Part shown: positions 43,678-52,657 of the stretch, piece after piece | Layout of the letters: every line of letters starts with the position of its first letter | Numbering within the stretch: the stretch's first letter is position 1 | Assembly (NCBI GenBank): GCA_963929535.1 | Contig: CAWVIZ010000003.1 | Coordinates: 248,001 to 312,000 of the forward strand | Direction: 5' to 3' | Origin: Pullilachnospira sp963929535 | GTDB taxonomy: Bacteria > Bacillota > Clostridia > Lachnospirales > Lachnospiraceae | Length of the DNA: 64,000 nt | The notes under the pieces: model-generated | The model's database searches: none | Seen by the model: the letters and a program-made list of their open reading frames with translations, nothing else | Told to the model about the DNA's origin: nothing | Position numbers and translations under genes: made by a program

Positions 43678-44811
43678 TTACATCCCCAGCTTCCCGGCAA
43701 AATCTGCCATGGCCTCTGAGATCTTGATCTGCTGCGGACAGACTGCCTCACAGCTTCTGCATCCGATACAGGAGCCCGGCCGTTTGTCCTCCGGAACAGC
43801 AGACAGCGCCATGGGCGCGATAAATCCTCCTCCTGTGAAGCAATGCTCATTATACAGCGCCAGAAGAGATGGGATATCCAGCTCCTGGGGGCAGTGGCTT
43901 ACACAGTAATGGCAGGCAGTACAGGGAAGCGCGATCTTCTTCACCATATCGTCAGCCATCTCCAGCAGTTCCTTCATTTCCTGCCCACTCAGCGGCTTAT
44001 CCGTCTCAAAGGTACGGATATTGTCCTGCATCTGCTCCATATTGGACATTCCGGACAGCACCACAGTAACGCCGGGGACAGACTGAAGGAACCGGAACGC
44101 CCAGGCCGGAATCCCTTCCTCGGGACGCATTTCCTTAAGCTTTGCTTCCTCCTCTTCCTTCAGGGCCGCCAGCCTTCCTCCTCTGAGGGGCTCCATAACC
44201 CATACGGGAATGTTGTACTGCTTCAGCAGCTCCACCTTTCCTTTGGCATCCTGGAAGGTCCAGTCCAGGTAATTCAGCTGGATCTGGCAGAATTCCATAT
44301 CTTTTCCGTATGCCTCCAGGAACCGCTTCATCACCGGGATGCTTCCATGGGCGGAGAATCCCAGATGGCGGATGCGTCCTGCTTTTTTCTGTTTGATCAG
44401 ATAATCGTAAATGCCGTATTTTTCATCCAGGTAAGCGTCAATATTCATCTCACAGACATTGTGGAACAGATAAAAGTCAAAATATTCCACACCGCATTTT
44501 TCCAGCTGCTTCTCAAAGATCTCCTCCACCTTATCCATATTGGAAAGATCATAGCCCGGAAACTTGGTAGCCAGATAGAAGCTGTCTCTGGGATATTCCG
44601 CAAGAGCCCGTCCCATCACCAGCTCTGACTGTCCGTCATGATATCCCCAGGCGGTATCATAATAGTTCACTCCGTGCTCCATGGCATAGGCCACCATCTG
44701 ACGGGCCGCCTCCTCATCCACTCTGGAATCATCTCCGTCGATCACCGGAAGTCTCATGGCTCCCATTCCCAGCGCCGACAACTTCAAATCCTGAAAATCT
44801 CTGTAAATCAT
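43678..44811 (-). CDS. Aldo/keto reductase with C-terminal ferredoxin domain
   Basis: 377 residues from the ATG at 44811 (AGGAGG upstream). AKR barrel: LGMGAMRLPV, the active-site motif NYYDTAWGYHDGQSE, FYLFHNV, and MEPLRGGRLA. The C-terminus has CTACHYCVSHCPQELDIP and CIGCRSCEAVCPQQIKI, two [4Fe-4S]-type cysteine clusters. Same layout as the gene at 5625-6725 but only moderately similar, so the two probably have different substrates. It is 35 bases downstream of the DUF3737 gene. Confidence 0.87.
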   Translation of the reverse strand: MIYRDFQDLKLSALGMGAMRLPVIDGDDSRVDEEAARQMVAYAMEHGVNYYDTAWGYHDGQSELVMGRALAEYPRDSFYLATKFPGYDLSNMDKVEEIFEKQLEKCGVEYFDFYLFHNVCEMNIDAYLDEKYGIYDYLIKQKKAGRIRHLGFSAHGSIPVMKRFLEAYGKDMEFCQIQLNYLDWTFQDAKGKVELLKQYNIPVWVMEPLRGGRLAALKEEEEAKLKEMRPEEGIPAWAFRFLQSVPGVTVVLSGMSNMEQMQDNIRTFETDKPLSGQEMKELLEMADDMVKKIALPCTACHYCVSHCPQELDIPSLLALYNEHCFTGGGFIAPMALSAVPEDKRPGSCIGCRSCEAVCPQQIKISEAMADFAGKLGM

Positions 44812-44846
44812 ACGTTTCTCCTCCTGATGTTCTGACCTTGCGGCCA

Positions 44847-45683
44847 TTATTGTCCAACTACGATCTCACCCCGGGAATTCCCGTCATCCCGGATGACCTC
44901 TCCCACCTGCGGTACCCGGATGCTGCCGGAAAGCGGATTCTTGATGCTGATCACCGGTGTGGTAATCGTGGCCTCCACATCAGATTTTTCAAAGCACAAA
45001 TCCGTATCTTCCATCTCACAGTCGATCAGCTTCAGGTTCCTGCAGTAGCACAGGGGCTGTGTTCCGATAATCCTGCAGTTGATCAGGGTCAGTCCGTCCG
45101 AATACCAGGCCAGATACTCCCCCTTTACCACACTGTTCTTCACCGTCACGTTTTCTCCATGCCAGAAAGCGTCCTTGGTGTCGAACACACAGTTTTCAAA
45201 AACCGCGTTTTTGATGTACTGAAATGAATACTTACCTTTAAAGTGTACGTTTCTAAACACCAGATCCTCTGAGCGCATCATAAAGTATTCACTTTCCGCA
45301 TGGCAGTCCTCCATCCGGATATCCTTCACAGACCATCCGAATTCCGGTGAAACGATGTCACAGTCCTTCAGCACCGCGTGACTGCACTCCCGCAATGCTT
45401 TGATCCCGTGAAGTTTGCTTCCGGTGATCTCGATATGATCCGAATACCAGATTGCCGCCCGGCACAGATCCGTCATTTCGGAATCCCGGATCACCAATCC
45501 ATGATCATGCCAGAAAGGATAGCGCAGATTGCAGAAGCAGTTCTCCATCTGCACATCCCGGCACTCCTTCAGGGCGCTCTCCCCGTCCGCCGGTCCGTCA
45601 AAGGAACAGTTTCTCACCAGGATATCCTCACTTCCATACAGGGCGCGCTCCTGGTCCATTGTCTGATTTTCAATAAGCTTCAT
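44847..45683 (-). CDS. DUF3737 family protein (right-handed beta-helix-like)
   Basis: 278 residues with short repeating beta-strand units such as VRNCSFDGPADGES, RDVQMENCFC, DLVFRNVHFKG, NAVFENCVFDT and NLKLIDCEMED. This pattern fits a parallel beta-helix as in the DUF3737 family. A catalytic function is not known. No signal peptide. Next to an aldo/keto reductase in a likely two-gene unit. Confidence 0.8.
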   Translation of the reverse strand: MKLIENQTMDQERALYGSEDILVRNCSFDGPADGESALKECRDVQMENCFCNLRYPFWHDHGLVIRDSEMTDLCRAAIWYSDHIEITGSKLHGIKALRECSHAVLKDCDIVSPEFGWSVKDIRMEDCHAESEYFMMRSEDLVFRNVHFKGKYSFQYIKNAVFENCVFDTKDAFWHGENVTVKNSVVKGEYLAWYSDGLTLINCRIIGTQPLCYCRNLKLIDCEMEDTDLCFEKSDVEATITTPVISIKNPLSGSIRVPQVGEVIRDDGNSRGEIVVGQ

Positions 45684-45971
45684 AGAAATTCCCCCTTGTC
45701 CTTCCCGTCTTCCCGCCTTCGCGGCTTTGTCCCGGCGGGCAGCCCGCCAGAGCGGCTGCCGTCTTTTGATTCGGCTCCATCACCGCCCTCTTCTTATTTA
45801 TCTTAAACCCTGGAGTAAACTTCAAGTCAATTGTTTTTTCAGAGAAATTTCAAATTCCCGGGACAGCGGGCGTCCGGGCCGCGGGAACCTCAGCCTGGGC
45901 GCATGCATTCGCAACAGTGAAGCCGGAAGGCTGAACTGTTACGGATCCCATCGCAAATGCAGCAAATTTCA
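45684..45971. other. Intergenic region with inverted copy of the dispersed repeat
   Basis: 288 bases between the DUF3737 gene and the SRP RNA promoter. At 45898-45942 it carries an inverse copy of the element at 35727 (reverse complement begins GTAACAGTTCAGCCTTCCGG). The rest shows no gene. Confidence 0.5.
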
Positions 45972-46000
45972 TTGACAAAGCCCCAAAAACACGATATACT
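45972..46000 (+). promoter_or_regulatory. Promoter of the SRP RNA gene
   Basis: TTGACA (45972-45977), 17-base spacer, TATACT (45995-46000): a near-consensus sigma-A promoter placing the start near 46007. Confidence 0.85.
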
Positions 46001-46006
46001 GAATTC

Positions 46007-46267
46007 TGCGCAGCCGGGGAGATAGCGGTGCCCTGTACCTGCAATCCGCTACAGCAGGGGTGATGCCAATCTGAGGGCTCTTCTTTGCGGAGCTGCCTTC
46101 TATAAGTGGCGATGACGCCTGGGTCTTACGCAACAGGAATCTGTGAACCGTGTCAGGGCAGGAATGCAGCAGCACTAAGCAGAACCTCCTGTGTGCCGTG
46201 AGGGCGCCTGGGCCGAGTTAACTGTAGGAGTAACGTCTGTGAAGGGAGTTCGAGGTGCGGCGCGCAC
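46007..46267 (+). ncRNA. ffs: Signal recognition particle RNA, large Gram-positive type
   Basis: About 260 bases. The Alu-domain sequence GGTGCCCTGTACCTGCAATC with CGCTACAGCAGGG near the 5' end and the S-domain loop around GTGTCAGG...GCAGCAGCACTAAG are highly characteristic of Bacillus/Clostridium scRNA. Complementary ends (TGCGC near 46007 and GCGCA at 46262-46266) close the molecule. It pairs with Ffh to target nascent membrane and secreted proteins. Ends are approximate. Confidence 0.9.
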
Positions 46268-46289
46268 AAAAATAATATGACAAAAATCT

Positions 46290-46342
46290 GCCTCCATGGG
46301 ATCATTCCTTTTTCCGAAGGAATGATCGCCTGGAGGCTTTTT
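46290..46342. terminator. Terminator between SRP RNA and the sensor kinase gene
   Basis: GCCTCCA (46290-46296) pairs with TGGAGGC (46331-46337), and GATCATTCCTT with AAGGAATGATC inside. TTTTT follows on the plus strand. It ends the SRP transcript and can also serve the convergent kinase gene. Confidence 0.85.
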
Positions 46343-48168
46343 CATTGAGGAATCTGTATCTTCCGGAGCAGAGTCACATACACGGAGATTCCTCTCCCCT
46401 GATTTTTCTCATACCGGATATTTCCCACACCGGGATAATACATCCGCAGACGTTTCTGAATATTCTCTATGCCGATCCGGTCTGTAACGCTCTCCTCTGA
46501 ATTCTCCGTGATCCTTTCCAGAGTCTGATTCATCCGCTCCACGTCCTCCCCGGACATCCCCACTCCATTGTCTCTCACCACGATCCGGATCCTCCCCGCA
46601 TCTTCCGGTGTCTGCGCAATGCTCACCGACACCATCCCTTCATATCTGGCATTTTTCAGTCCGTGGAGCAGCGAATTCTCCACCAGCGGCTGAATCAGGA
46701 AATTGGGGATCTGCACATCCATCAGTTCCTCCTGGATCTCACAGGAAAACTGCAGGCTGGGATACCGGTAGAGCATGATGTTCATATATTTTTTCAAAAG
46801 AAGTACTTCATGACGTACTGTGACGATCTGCTTGTCTGCTTTTACATTCAGCCGGTAAAATTCCACCAGCTGCATAATAATATCCGCCACTTCTCTGTCC
46901 CCGTTAAGCTGCGCTTTGGTACGGATCATATCCAGGGTATTATACAGAAAATGAGGATTGATCTGATTTTTCAGATACAGCATGGACATCTTCTGCTGAT
47001 TGATCTCCGCCTGCTGCAGCATTTCCTTATGCTTATATTCCTGTTCGATCAGAGTCTCGATCACGTCCATCATGTAATTAAAGGACTGGGTCAGCCGTCC
47101 CACTTCATCCCGATTCTTTACCGGGATCCTGGTGTAGATCTTGTCTTCACTGAAACGCTGCATGGAACTGGCCAGCATCTGAAGCGGAGAAAGCCGCTCC
47201 TTCATCAGCAGGGACTGAACCGCAATTACAAACAGGTTCATCACTGTCAGAAGGATCACCATCACCTTTATGATGTTCCCGTACCGTGCATGGATATCCT
47301 CCAGAGATGTGGCCGTGATCAGCCGCATCCTGCTGTACTGGGAGTCGCCGCTGCTGACAATGGCTGCGTTCCCAAACAGCCTCTGCAGATGGGAAATCTC
47401 ATCACCTTCTCCATCTGCCTGCGCTATCACATACTCATCCGGCGCTCCGTCCCCAAGGATCACCTGGCCTGACTCATTCAGCAGCCAGTACCTGGAATTC
47501 TCCTTCATATAGGCGTCGATAATATCTTCGATCTTATTTCTGGAAATACTCAGCATGATATACCCGATCTTTTCGTTGGGGGAAAATGCCTTCACCGGAT
47601 AAATCATATAAAGATATCCGTCCGACGAATCACCGGATTTGTAACGGATAAAAGGAATCGGTTCCTGGGAAATCAGCTGCACCGGCTCGCCGTTTCCGTT
47701 TTCATATCTGTTTCCCACATCCTGCAGAAAGCTCCTGATATCGTACTGCCGGTTCACGGAAGAAATGGTGTGGTCAGAATAGTAGATCAGATCGTCCAGG
47801 GTAAACAGATATATTCCGGCAATATCATTCCGGATAGTGATCATGGACGTGTAGAAGCTGCTGAGATAATTTTCTGCCTCCACCTTGCTGATCTGATCGT
47901 ACTCTCCGTACTCCTTCAGGATTTCCTGAATCCTGCTGTCAGAATAGCACACCAGGCTGACTCTGCTCATATCCTTCAGCTTATCGTCCAGGGTGATCAC
48001 GGAATTTCTCATGCTGTTTTCAATCATCTGTTTTTCATTGCCGACCATCATCCGGTAATTGACAAACAGAAAGCACAGAAAAATGATAATGCAGGCCGTA
48101 GTGATCACGATACTGTTGGTTATGTTGATCTTTCTCAAGATACTGTTCTTTTTCAATTTATCCTTCAT
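46342..48168 (-). CDS. YesM-type sensor histidine kinase
   Basis: 608 residues. One helix near 17-38, an extracellular sensor domain (about 40-295), a second helix (about 300-322), a HAMP linker (LSPLQMLASSMQRFSEDKI), then the His_kinase/HATPase region with phosphoacceptor histidine in KNQINPHFLYNTLDMIR and ATP-binding NFLIQPLVENSLLHG, VVRDNGVGMS, GIGIENIQKRL. These kinases usually sense a sugar or its binding protein. Its gene overlaps the response-regulator gene by 11 bases, so they form an operon, and it lies just before a sugar ABC importer locus that it may control. Confidence 0.88.
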   Translation of the reverse strand: MKDKLKKNSILRKINITNSIVITTACIIIFLCFLFVNYRMMVGNEKQMIENSMRNSVITLDDKLKDMSRVSLVCYSDSRIQEILKEYGEYDQISKVEAENYLSSFYTSMITIRNDIAGIYLFTLDDLIYYSDHTISSVNRQYDIRSFLQDVGNRYENGNGEPVQLISQEPIPFIRYKSGDSSDGYLYMIYPVKAFSPNEKIGYIMLSISRNKIEDIIDAYMKENSRYWLLNESGQVILGDGAPDEYVIAQADGEGDEISHLQRLFGNAAIVSSGDSQYSRMRLITATSLEDIHARYGNIIKVMVILLTVMNLFVIAVQSLLMKERLSPLQMLASSMQRFSEDKIYTRIPVKNRDEVGRLTQSFNYMMDVIETLIEQEYKHKEMLQQAEINQQKMSMLYLKNQINPHFLYNTLDMIRTKAQLNGDREVADIIMQLVEFYRLNVKADKQIVTVRHEVLLLKKYMNIMLYRYPSLQFSCEIQEELMDVQIPNFLIQPLVENSLLHGLKNARYEGMVSVSIAQTPEDAGRIRIVVRDNGVGMSGEDVERMNQTLERITENSEESVTDRIGIENIQKRLRMYYPGVGNIRYEKNQGRGISVYVTLLRKIQIPQ

Positions 48169-48901
48169 CTTTTCTTCTGCTCTGGAACTCCCTGGGAGTC
48201 ATGCCCTCCCTCTCCTTAAAGCTTTTGCTGAACACCCGGTAATCTCTGAATCCCACCAGATCGGCCACTTCCGTGACCGTACGGTCCGTACCGCGCAGCA
48301 GATCCTTCGCCTGCTCCATACGGATTCCGGTAAGGTATTCGTAATAGTTCCTCCCGGTCTCCTGCTTGAACTTCTTGCTGATATAGGCTGCTCCCACATG
48401 AAATTCCCTGGCCAGAATGTCCAGACTGATCTCCTCCGCCGCGTGTTCCCTGATATAGCCTATCACCCTGCTGATCAGCCGGTTTTCTCCGGTGTATGAA
48501 ATTTCCTCAGACCGTTTTTCTGCCCTCTTTCTCCTCAGCGCTTCTATGACCTCTCCCAGTTCCTCATAATCGATAGGCTTCAGCAGATAGTCTGCCACCT
48601 GCAGCTTCAGCGCTTCCTGACAATATTTAAAATCATCGTATCCGCTGATCACAATGATATCCAGTCCGGGAACCGTATCCTTCAGTTTTCGAATCACCTT
48701 CAGGCCGGAAAGGATGGGCAGATTGATATCAATGATCAGAACATCCGGCCGTTTTTCCTCCACAACCGCAACGGCTTCCAGTCCATCCGCTGCCTCTCCC
48801 GCCAGATGGCAGCCGTATTTTTCCCATTGAAACAGTTTCCTTATCCCTTCCCGGATGATCCACTCATCGTCTACCACAACAATCTCTGTCAGTCTGTCCA
48901 T
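48158..48901 (-). CDS. YesN-type response regulator with AraC output domain
   Basis: 247 residues from the ATG at 48901 (GGAGGGAATACG upstream). The receiver domain has Asp11-Asp12, phospho-acceptor Asp58 in VLIIDINLP and the conserved Lys in LLKPID. The AraC/XylS helix-turn-helix pair covers about 150-245 (ISLDILAREFHVGAAYISKKFKQ, TVTEVADLVGFRDYRVFSKSFK). The longer open frame to 49210 runs through a tandem repeat and is not coding in my view. A likely activator of the adjacent ABC importer and glycohydrolase genes. Confidence 0.87.
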   Translation of the reverse strand: MDRLTEIVVVDDEWIIREGIRKLFQWEKYGCHLAGEAADGLEAVAVVEEKRPDVLIIDINLPILSGLKVIRKLKDTVPGLDIIVISGYDDFKYCQEALKLQVADYLLKPIDYEELGEVIEALRRKRAEKRSEEISYTGENRLISRVIGYIREHAAEEISLDILAREFHVGAAYISKKFKQETGRNYYEYLTGIRMEQAKDLLRGTDRTVTEVADLVGFRDYRVFSKSFKEREGMTPREFQSRRKDEG

Positions 48902-48940
48902 CGTATTCCCTCCCGGATATCTTCTGTCTTCTTTCCCGCG

Positions 48941-49058
48941 CCTTCCCCCATCCGATCCCCGCGATACCACGGGCAGCTCACGGCTTTTGCCGTTCGCTGT
49001 CCGTTGCCCGGCAAATATCCGCTCATGCAAGCATGACGGTCGCTTGCCGGGCGTATCG
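48941..49058. repeat. 118-base tandem repeat, copy 1
   Basis: Matches copy 2 (49076-49193) at 115 of 118 positions, period 135 bases. Begins CCTTCCCCCATCCGATCCCC and ends TTGCCGGGCGTATCG. Lies upstream of the response regulator start. Confidence 0.9.
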
Positions 49059-49075
49059 ATCGGATAGGGGAACTC

Positions 49076-49193
49076 CCTTCCCCCATCCGATCCCCGCGAT
49101 ACCACGGGCAGCTCACGGCTTTTGCCGTTCGCTGTCCGTTGCCCGGCAAATGCCCGCTCATGCAAGCATGGCGGTCGCTTGCCGGGCGTATCG
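49076..49193. repeat. 118-base tandem repeat, copy 2
   Basis: Second copy, three substitutions from the first. Its last 43 bases are matched at 38 positions by 63196-63238, between dltA and the serine tRNA, so part of the unit is dispersed. Confidence 0.9.
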
Positions 49194-49199
49194 CGCAAA

Positions 49200-49237
49200 A
49201 GGCCATCCACCCAGGCATCCCGCCCTGTGAATGGCCT
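49200..49237 (-). terminator. Terminator after the ADP-ribosylglycohydrolase gene
   Basis: Eleven-bp stem with one G-U pair (AGGCCATCCAC 49200-49210 with GTGAATGGCCT 49227-49237), followed on the minus strand by TTTTGCG; about 55 bases past the gene's stop. Confidence 0.65.
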
Positions 49238-49290
49238 CTGCGCACTTCCTATAAAAACCTGACTGTTACTGCCGCATTTTCTTCAGCTCC

Positions 49291-50844
49291 CTACTTCTGG
49301 AACAGTGTCACCTTCACTGCCCCGCATGAATGGCGGCCTGCCAGCGAAACGTCCAGGATCAGATCCAGACGTCCCTGCCTGTAATTTTCCAGATTCAGTT
49401 CAAACTCTGCCTCCGCACAGGACCTGTACAGATTGTTCAGCGGAAGGGTACGGGTGTCCGCTCCCATGTTTTCCACATTCTCCGGATACCACAGCCGGAT
49501 ATTTACCCACTGCTGCTGGCACATGGTATGAGAGTTCTTCACTGTCACCTTCAGCTTCCTGGGCTGGTCGCAGGAGTAGAACACGGAATCCAGATAATCT
49601 ACGGTTACGGAAAATGCGGGAAATTCCTTCCTCACCACGTACGGAGACAGACTGCACAGCTCTTTCACCGTGTATTCCTCGCTCTTTCCGTTTCCATTCA
49701 TATAAGTCAGATACCTTCCGGTGTCCGCGCACATGAGGCGATTTTCGTCACACTCTATGGTCATGCCGTTCTCCCCGAAGATGTCGCACAGATCCTGTCC
49801 CAAAAATCCCGGAATGTCTCTCATGATCCTTCCGGCCAGCTGCGTGGCAGTATCGGGAACCCAGATTCCTCTGGATGTCTTGTCGATACACATGGTAGCG
49901 ATCTTATCATCCAGCGGAGCCTTCCATTTTTCCGGAAGTCCGCTTTCCCCGTAAAGGATACCCAGCGTGGCTCCCAGAGTGGCGCAGGTGCAGTCTGTGT
50001 CCTCACCGCAGGAATTGGCCAGGCAGATGCTCTTTCCAAAATCCCCTTCCCCGTAAAGGAGCCCCGCAATGGTAAACGCCACATTTTCCGGCGCGTCAAA
50101 TCCCGGTTCCCCGATTTCCATTCCTTCATTATTTTCACTGGGAATCTCATCCAGACTTACGCTCTGGATCCCGAAGGTTCCGGGAGCCGTGTTATGGATC
50201 CGCTTTCTGGCCTCGTAAAAATCCACCTGATTGTCATAACAGCTGACAGCCTCCCGGATGGCCTTTGCGGTTGCGGATTCCTCCGGTATGTAGGAAAGCC
50301 CGATCCGGATCAGCCTACGGATATCTGTTTCCACAAATGCAGAGCTTTGAAGGGCGGCAAAGAAGATCTCTCCATACATTCCTTCTCCCGCGTGATCTAC
50401 AATGGCGTCTTCATAAGCATAGCGGGCGGCAATCTCCGGATGCCCCGGAGCCAGGCATGCCCACACCTCCGAACGGATAAAGCAGCCGCAGCTGTTCTTA
50501 TACTGGTTGTCCACCTCTCCGGCCATGGGCGGTTCCAGCCCTGCCCGGAGATTTGCTTTTCCGGTTCCGTATTCCACCCAGTTGGGGATCACATAGGAAA
50601 GCCAGTATTCTCCCAGAATGGAGGCGTTTACATTTCTCCCGTAACGCTCCACCGCGGCCAGCCACACGATCTGAAGATCCAGGTCATCATTGGGCGGCGG
50701 CCCCATGGAGAGATCCTGGGTGTAAAAATCCACCTCAAAGACCCCTCTCTTCCCCTCAAAGGGAGCTCCCAGCACGCCGCCGATGTTTTTCCCCACCCAG
50801 CAGCCGGCCAGCTTGTCCTGCAGTTGTTTCTGTTCCAGTCTCAT
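49291..50844 (-). CDS. ADP-ribosylglycohydrolase-family protein with C-terminal beta domain
   Basis: 517 residues. The N-terminal ~345 residues are an ADP-ribosyl-glycohydrolase fold: LAGCWVGKNIGGVLGAPFEG, MGPPPNDDLDLQIVW (metal-binding Asp pair), and SCGEDTDCTCATLGATLG (second metal motif, usually GxDxDT). The C-terminal ~150 residues form a beta-rich region (KLKVTVKNSHT). Family members release ADP-ribose or hydrolyse related N-glycosidic bonds using two Mg ions. Here the gene ends an operon with a sugar ABC importer, so the true substrate may be a carbohydrate-like compound taken up by it rather than ADP-ribosyl protein. Confidence 0.83.
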   Translation of the reverse strand: MRLEQKQLQDKLAGCWVGKNIGGVLGAPFEGKRGVFEVDFYTQDLSMGPPPNDDLDLQIVWLAAVERYGRNVNASILGEYWLSYVIPNWVEYGTGKANLRAGLEPPMAGEVDNQYKNSCGCFIRSEVWACLAPGHPEIAARYAYEDAIVDHAGEGMYGEIFFAALQSSAFVETDIRRLIRIGLSYIPEESATAKAIREAVSCYDNQVDFYEARKRIHNTAPGTFGIQSVSLDEIPSENNEGMEIGEPGFDAPENVAFTIAGLLYGEGDFGKSICLANSCGEDTDCTCATLGATLGILYGESGLPEKWKAPLDDKIATMCIDKTSRGIWVPDTATQLAGRIMRDIPGFLGQDLCDIFGENGMTIECDENRLMCADTGRYLTYMNGNGKSEEYTVKELCSLSPYVVRKEFPAFSVTVDYLDSVFYSCDQPRKLKVTVKNSHTMCQQQWVNIRLWYPENVENMGADTRTLPLNNLYRSCAEAEFELNLENYRQGRLDLILDVSLAGRHSCGAVKVTLFQK

Positions 50845-50906
50845 AAGATACCTCCTGTCTTAGACATTTTTATATCCACGCTGCCGCGTATGATATCTTC
50901 TTCATT

Positions 50907-51701
50907 TTATCCCTTTATCGCTCCCTGTGTAAGTCCCGCTATCAGGAACCGGGAGCCGAAAATATAGAAGATTGCAATGGGAAGCAGACATACCACCAGC
51001 GCCGCGTACATCACTTCCAGAGGAAACCCCTGGACGCCCGCCGTCTGGGTAAAGCGCAGCGGGACAATGGACAGGGGCTGCTTTTCCGTATCGTTGATAA
51101 AGATCATCCCCATCTGCAGTTCATTCCAGGCGCTCAGGAATGTCTGGATCAGCACGAAAGCCAGGCCCGGCTTCGCGATGGGAAGCATGATCCTGATAAA
51201 GATATTCTTTTTGCTGGCTCCGTCGATGGTAGCCGCCTCGATCAGTTCATTGGGAAGAGCGTCATAGTAGTTTTTCAGCACCATCAGGTTAAAGCAGGCA
51301 TTCAGGATCGCGTACGGCAGGATCAGGGAAAAAGGCGTATTGATCAGTCCCACCTTTTTCACGATCTGATACAGAGGAAAGATCAGCGCGGATGTGGGGA
51401 TCATCATCCCGGTCAGCAGCATGTAATAAATGGTCTTTTTCCCCCGGAACTCCAGCTTGGAAAATCCAAACGCCGCCATGGAAGTGATCACCGCCACGAT
51501 CAGCAGCGTACCGAAAACCACGATCACGCTGGTGGTAAAATTGGGCAGAATATTGATCGTCTGAAATACCTGGATATAGTTTCCGATCCCGGACGTCTGA
51601 AAGGATCTCATCAGCATCAATACCAGCGGAAACATAAAGATAAATGTGGCAAATATACAGATAATCTGTCCGCATATGTTATAAGTCCGTGAATTTTTCA
51701 T
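50907..51701 (-). CDS. Carbohydrate ABC transporter permease (MalG type)
   Basis: 264 residues with six hydrophobic helices and the EAA loop EAATIDGASKKNIFIRIMLP (about 170-190), the signature of CUT1-family permeases that docks the ATPase. Forms the membrane channel with the product of the next upstream gene (1-base contact at 51701). No ATPase gene is in the locus; CUT1 systems in Firmicutes often share a common MsmK-type ATPase encoded elsewhere. Confidence 0.9.
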   Translation of the reverse strand: MKNSRTYNICGQIICIFATFIFMFPLVLMLMRSFQTSGIGNYIQVFQTINILPNFTTSVIVVFGTLLIVAVITSMAAFGFSKLEFRGKKTIYYMLLTGMMIPTSALIFPLYQIVKKVGLINTPFSLILPYAILNACFNLMVLKNYYDALPNELIEAATIDGASKKNIFIRIMLPIAKPGLAFVLIQTFLSAWNELQMGMIFINDTEKQPLSIVPLRFTQTAGVQGFPLEVMYAALVVCLLPIAIFYIFGSRFLIAGLTQGAIKG

Positions 51702-52597
51702 TATCCAGCCAACTCCTTGTCTTTGTCATTCCTGAAATACAGTTTCAGCTGCACCGCTGTGATGATCAGAGCGATGATCAGCATGATCACTGTCAGCGCC
51801 GATGCCTCCCCCTGCTTAAACAGGTCGAAGGATTTTGTATAGATATATGTGGAAAAGAATTCCGTGGCGTAGTTGGGGCCTCCTCTGGTCAGCACATAGG
51901 GAATATCAAAGCACTTCAGAGATCCCAGAACTCCCATCACAAACAAGGTAAAATGCGTTCCCCGCAGCAGCGGAAACGTTATTTTGGTAAACTGCTGAAT
52001 GGCCGAGGCTCCGTCCATGGTGGCCGCTTCGTACAGACTTTGAGGAATATTCAGCATATTGGCGTAATACATCAGCATACTGTATCCCGTCCACTGCCAG
52101 ATATTTACAAATATCACACAGCCCAGCGCCAGCTTGGGATCCGCGATCCACTGCTGGCAGAGGGAATCCAGCCCGATCAGCCGCAGGAAACCATTCAGAT
52201 AACCCCGGTTGGTTTCAAAGATTTTGGAAAAAATGTTTCCCACAATGGTGGAAGTGGCGATCACCGGCAGATAAAACAGGATTCGGTAGATACCGGAAAA
52301 GCGGATCTTTCGCATAAACAGAGAGGCGAAGATCAGTCCGAAAAATGCCTGTACGATGATTGTCACCAGCGCGAATACCACAAAATTAAATAAAATTTTT
52401 GTAAAAACCGGATCCTGCAGAATCGCGGCGTAATTTTCGATCCCATTGAACGTCTTTTCCAGGCTGATCCCGTTCCAGTCATAAAAGCTGATGACAATAT
52501 TGTAAATCAGCGGATACACCACAAGCCCGAGAAACAGCACAACGATGGGAAGAATAAACAGATAGTTCTGCAGCTCCTGCTTTCTTTTCGCATTCAT
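51701..52597 (-). CDS. Carbohydrate ABC transporter permease (MalF type)
   Basis: 298 residues from the ATG at 52597 (GGGGTG upstream). Six hydrophobic helices and the EAA loop in YEAATMDGASAIQQFTKITFP. Partner of the MalG-type permease. It follows the solute-binding protein gene by about 60 bases. Confidence 0.9.
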   Translation of the reverse strand: MNAKRKQELQNYLFILPIVVLFLGLVVYPLIYNIVISFYDWNGISLEKTFNGIENYAAILQDPVFTKILFNFVVFALVTIIVQAFFGLIFASLFMRKIRFSGIYRILFYLPVIATSTIVGNIFSKIFETNRGYLNGFLRLIGLDSLCQQWIADPKLALGCVIFVNIWQWTGYSMLMYYANMLNIPQSLYEAATMDGASAIQQFTKITFPLLRGTHFTLFVMGVLGSLKCFDIPYVLTRGGPNYATEFFSTYIYTKSFDLFKQGEASALTVIMLIIALIITAVQLKLYFRNDKDKELAG

Positions 52598-52657
52598 TAA
52601 GATCACCCCGTCCTGACTGGGAGCCGTCCGGGTCTTTCCTTCCGGCTCCCCTTTTCG

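Noticed and set aside
48902..49210. N-terminal extension of the response regulator
   Set aside because: It translates the tandem repeat into low-complexity peptide; the ATG at 48901 has a strong ribosome site and starts the receiver domain.
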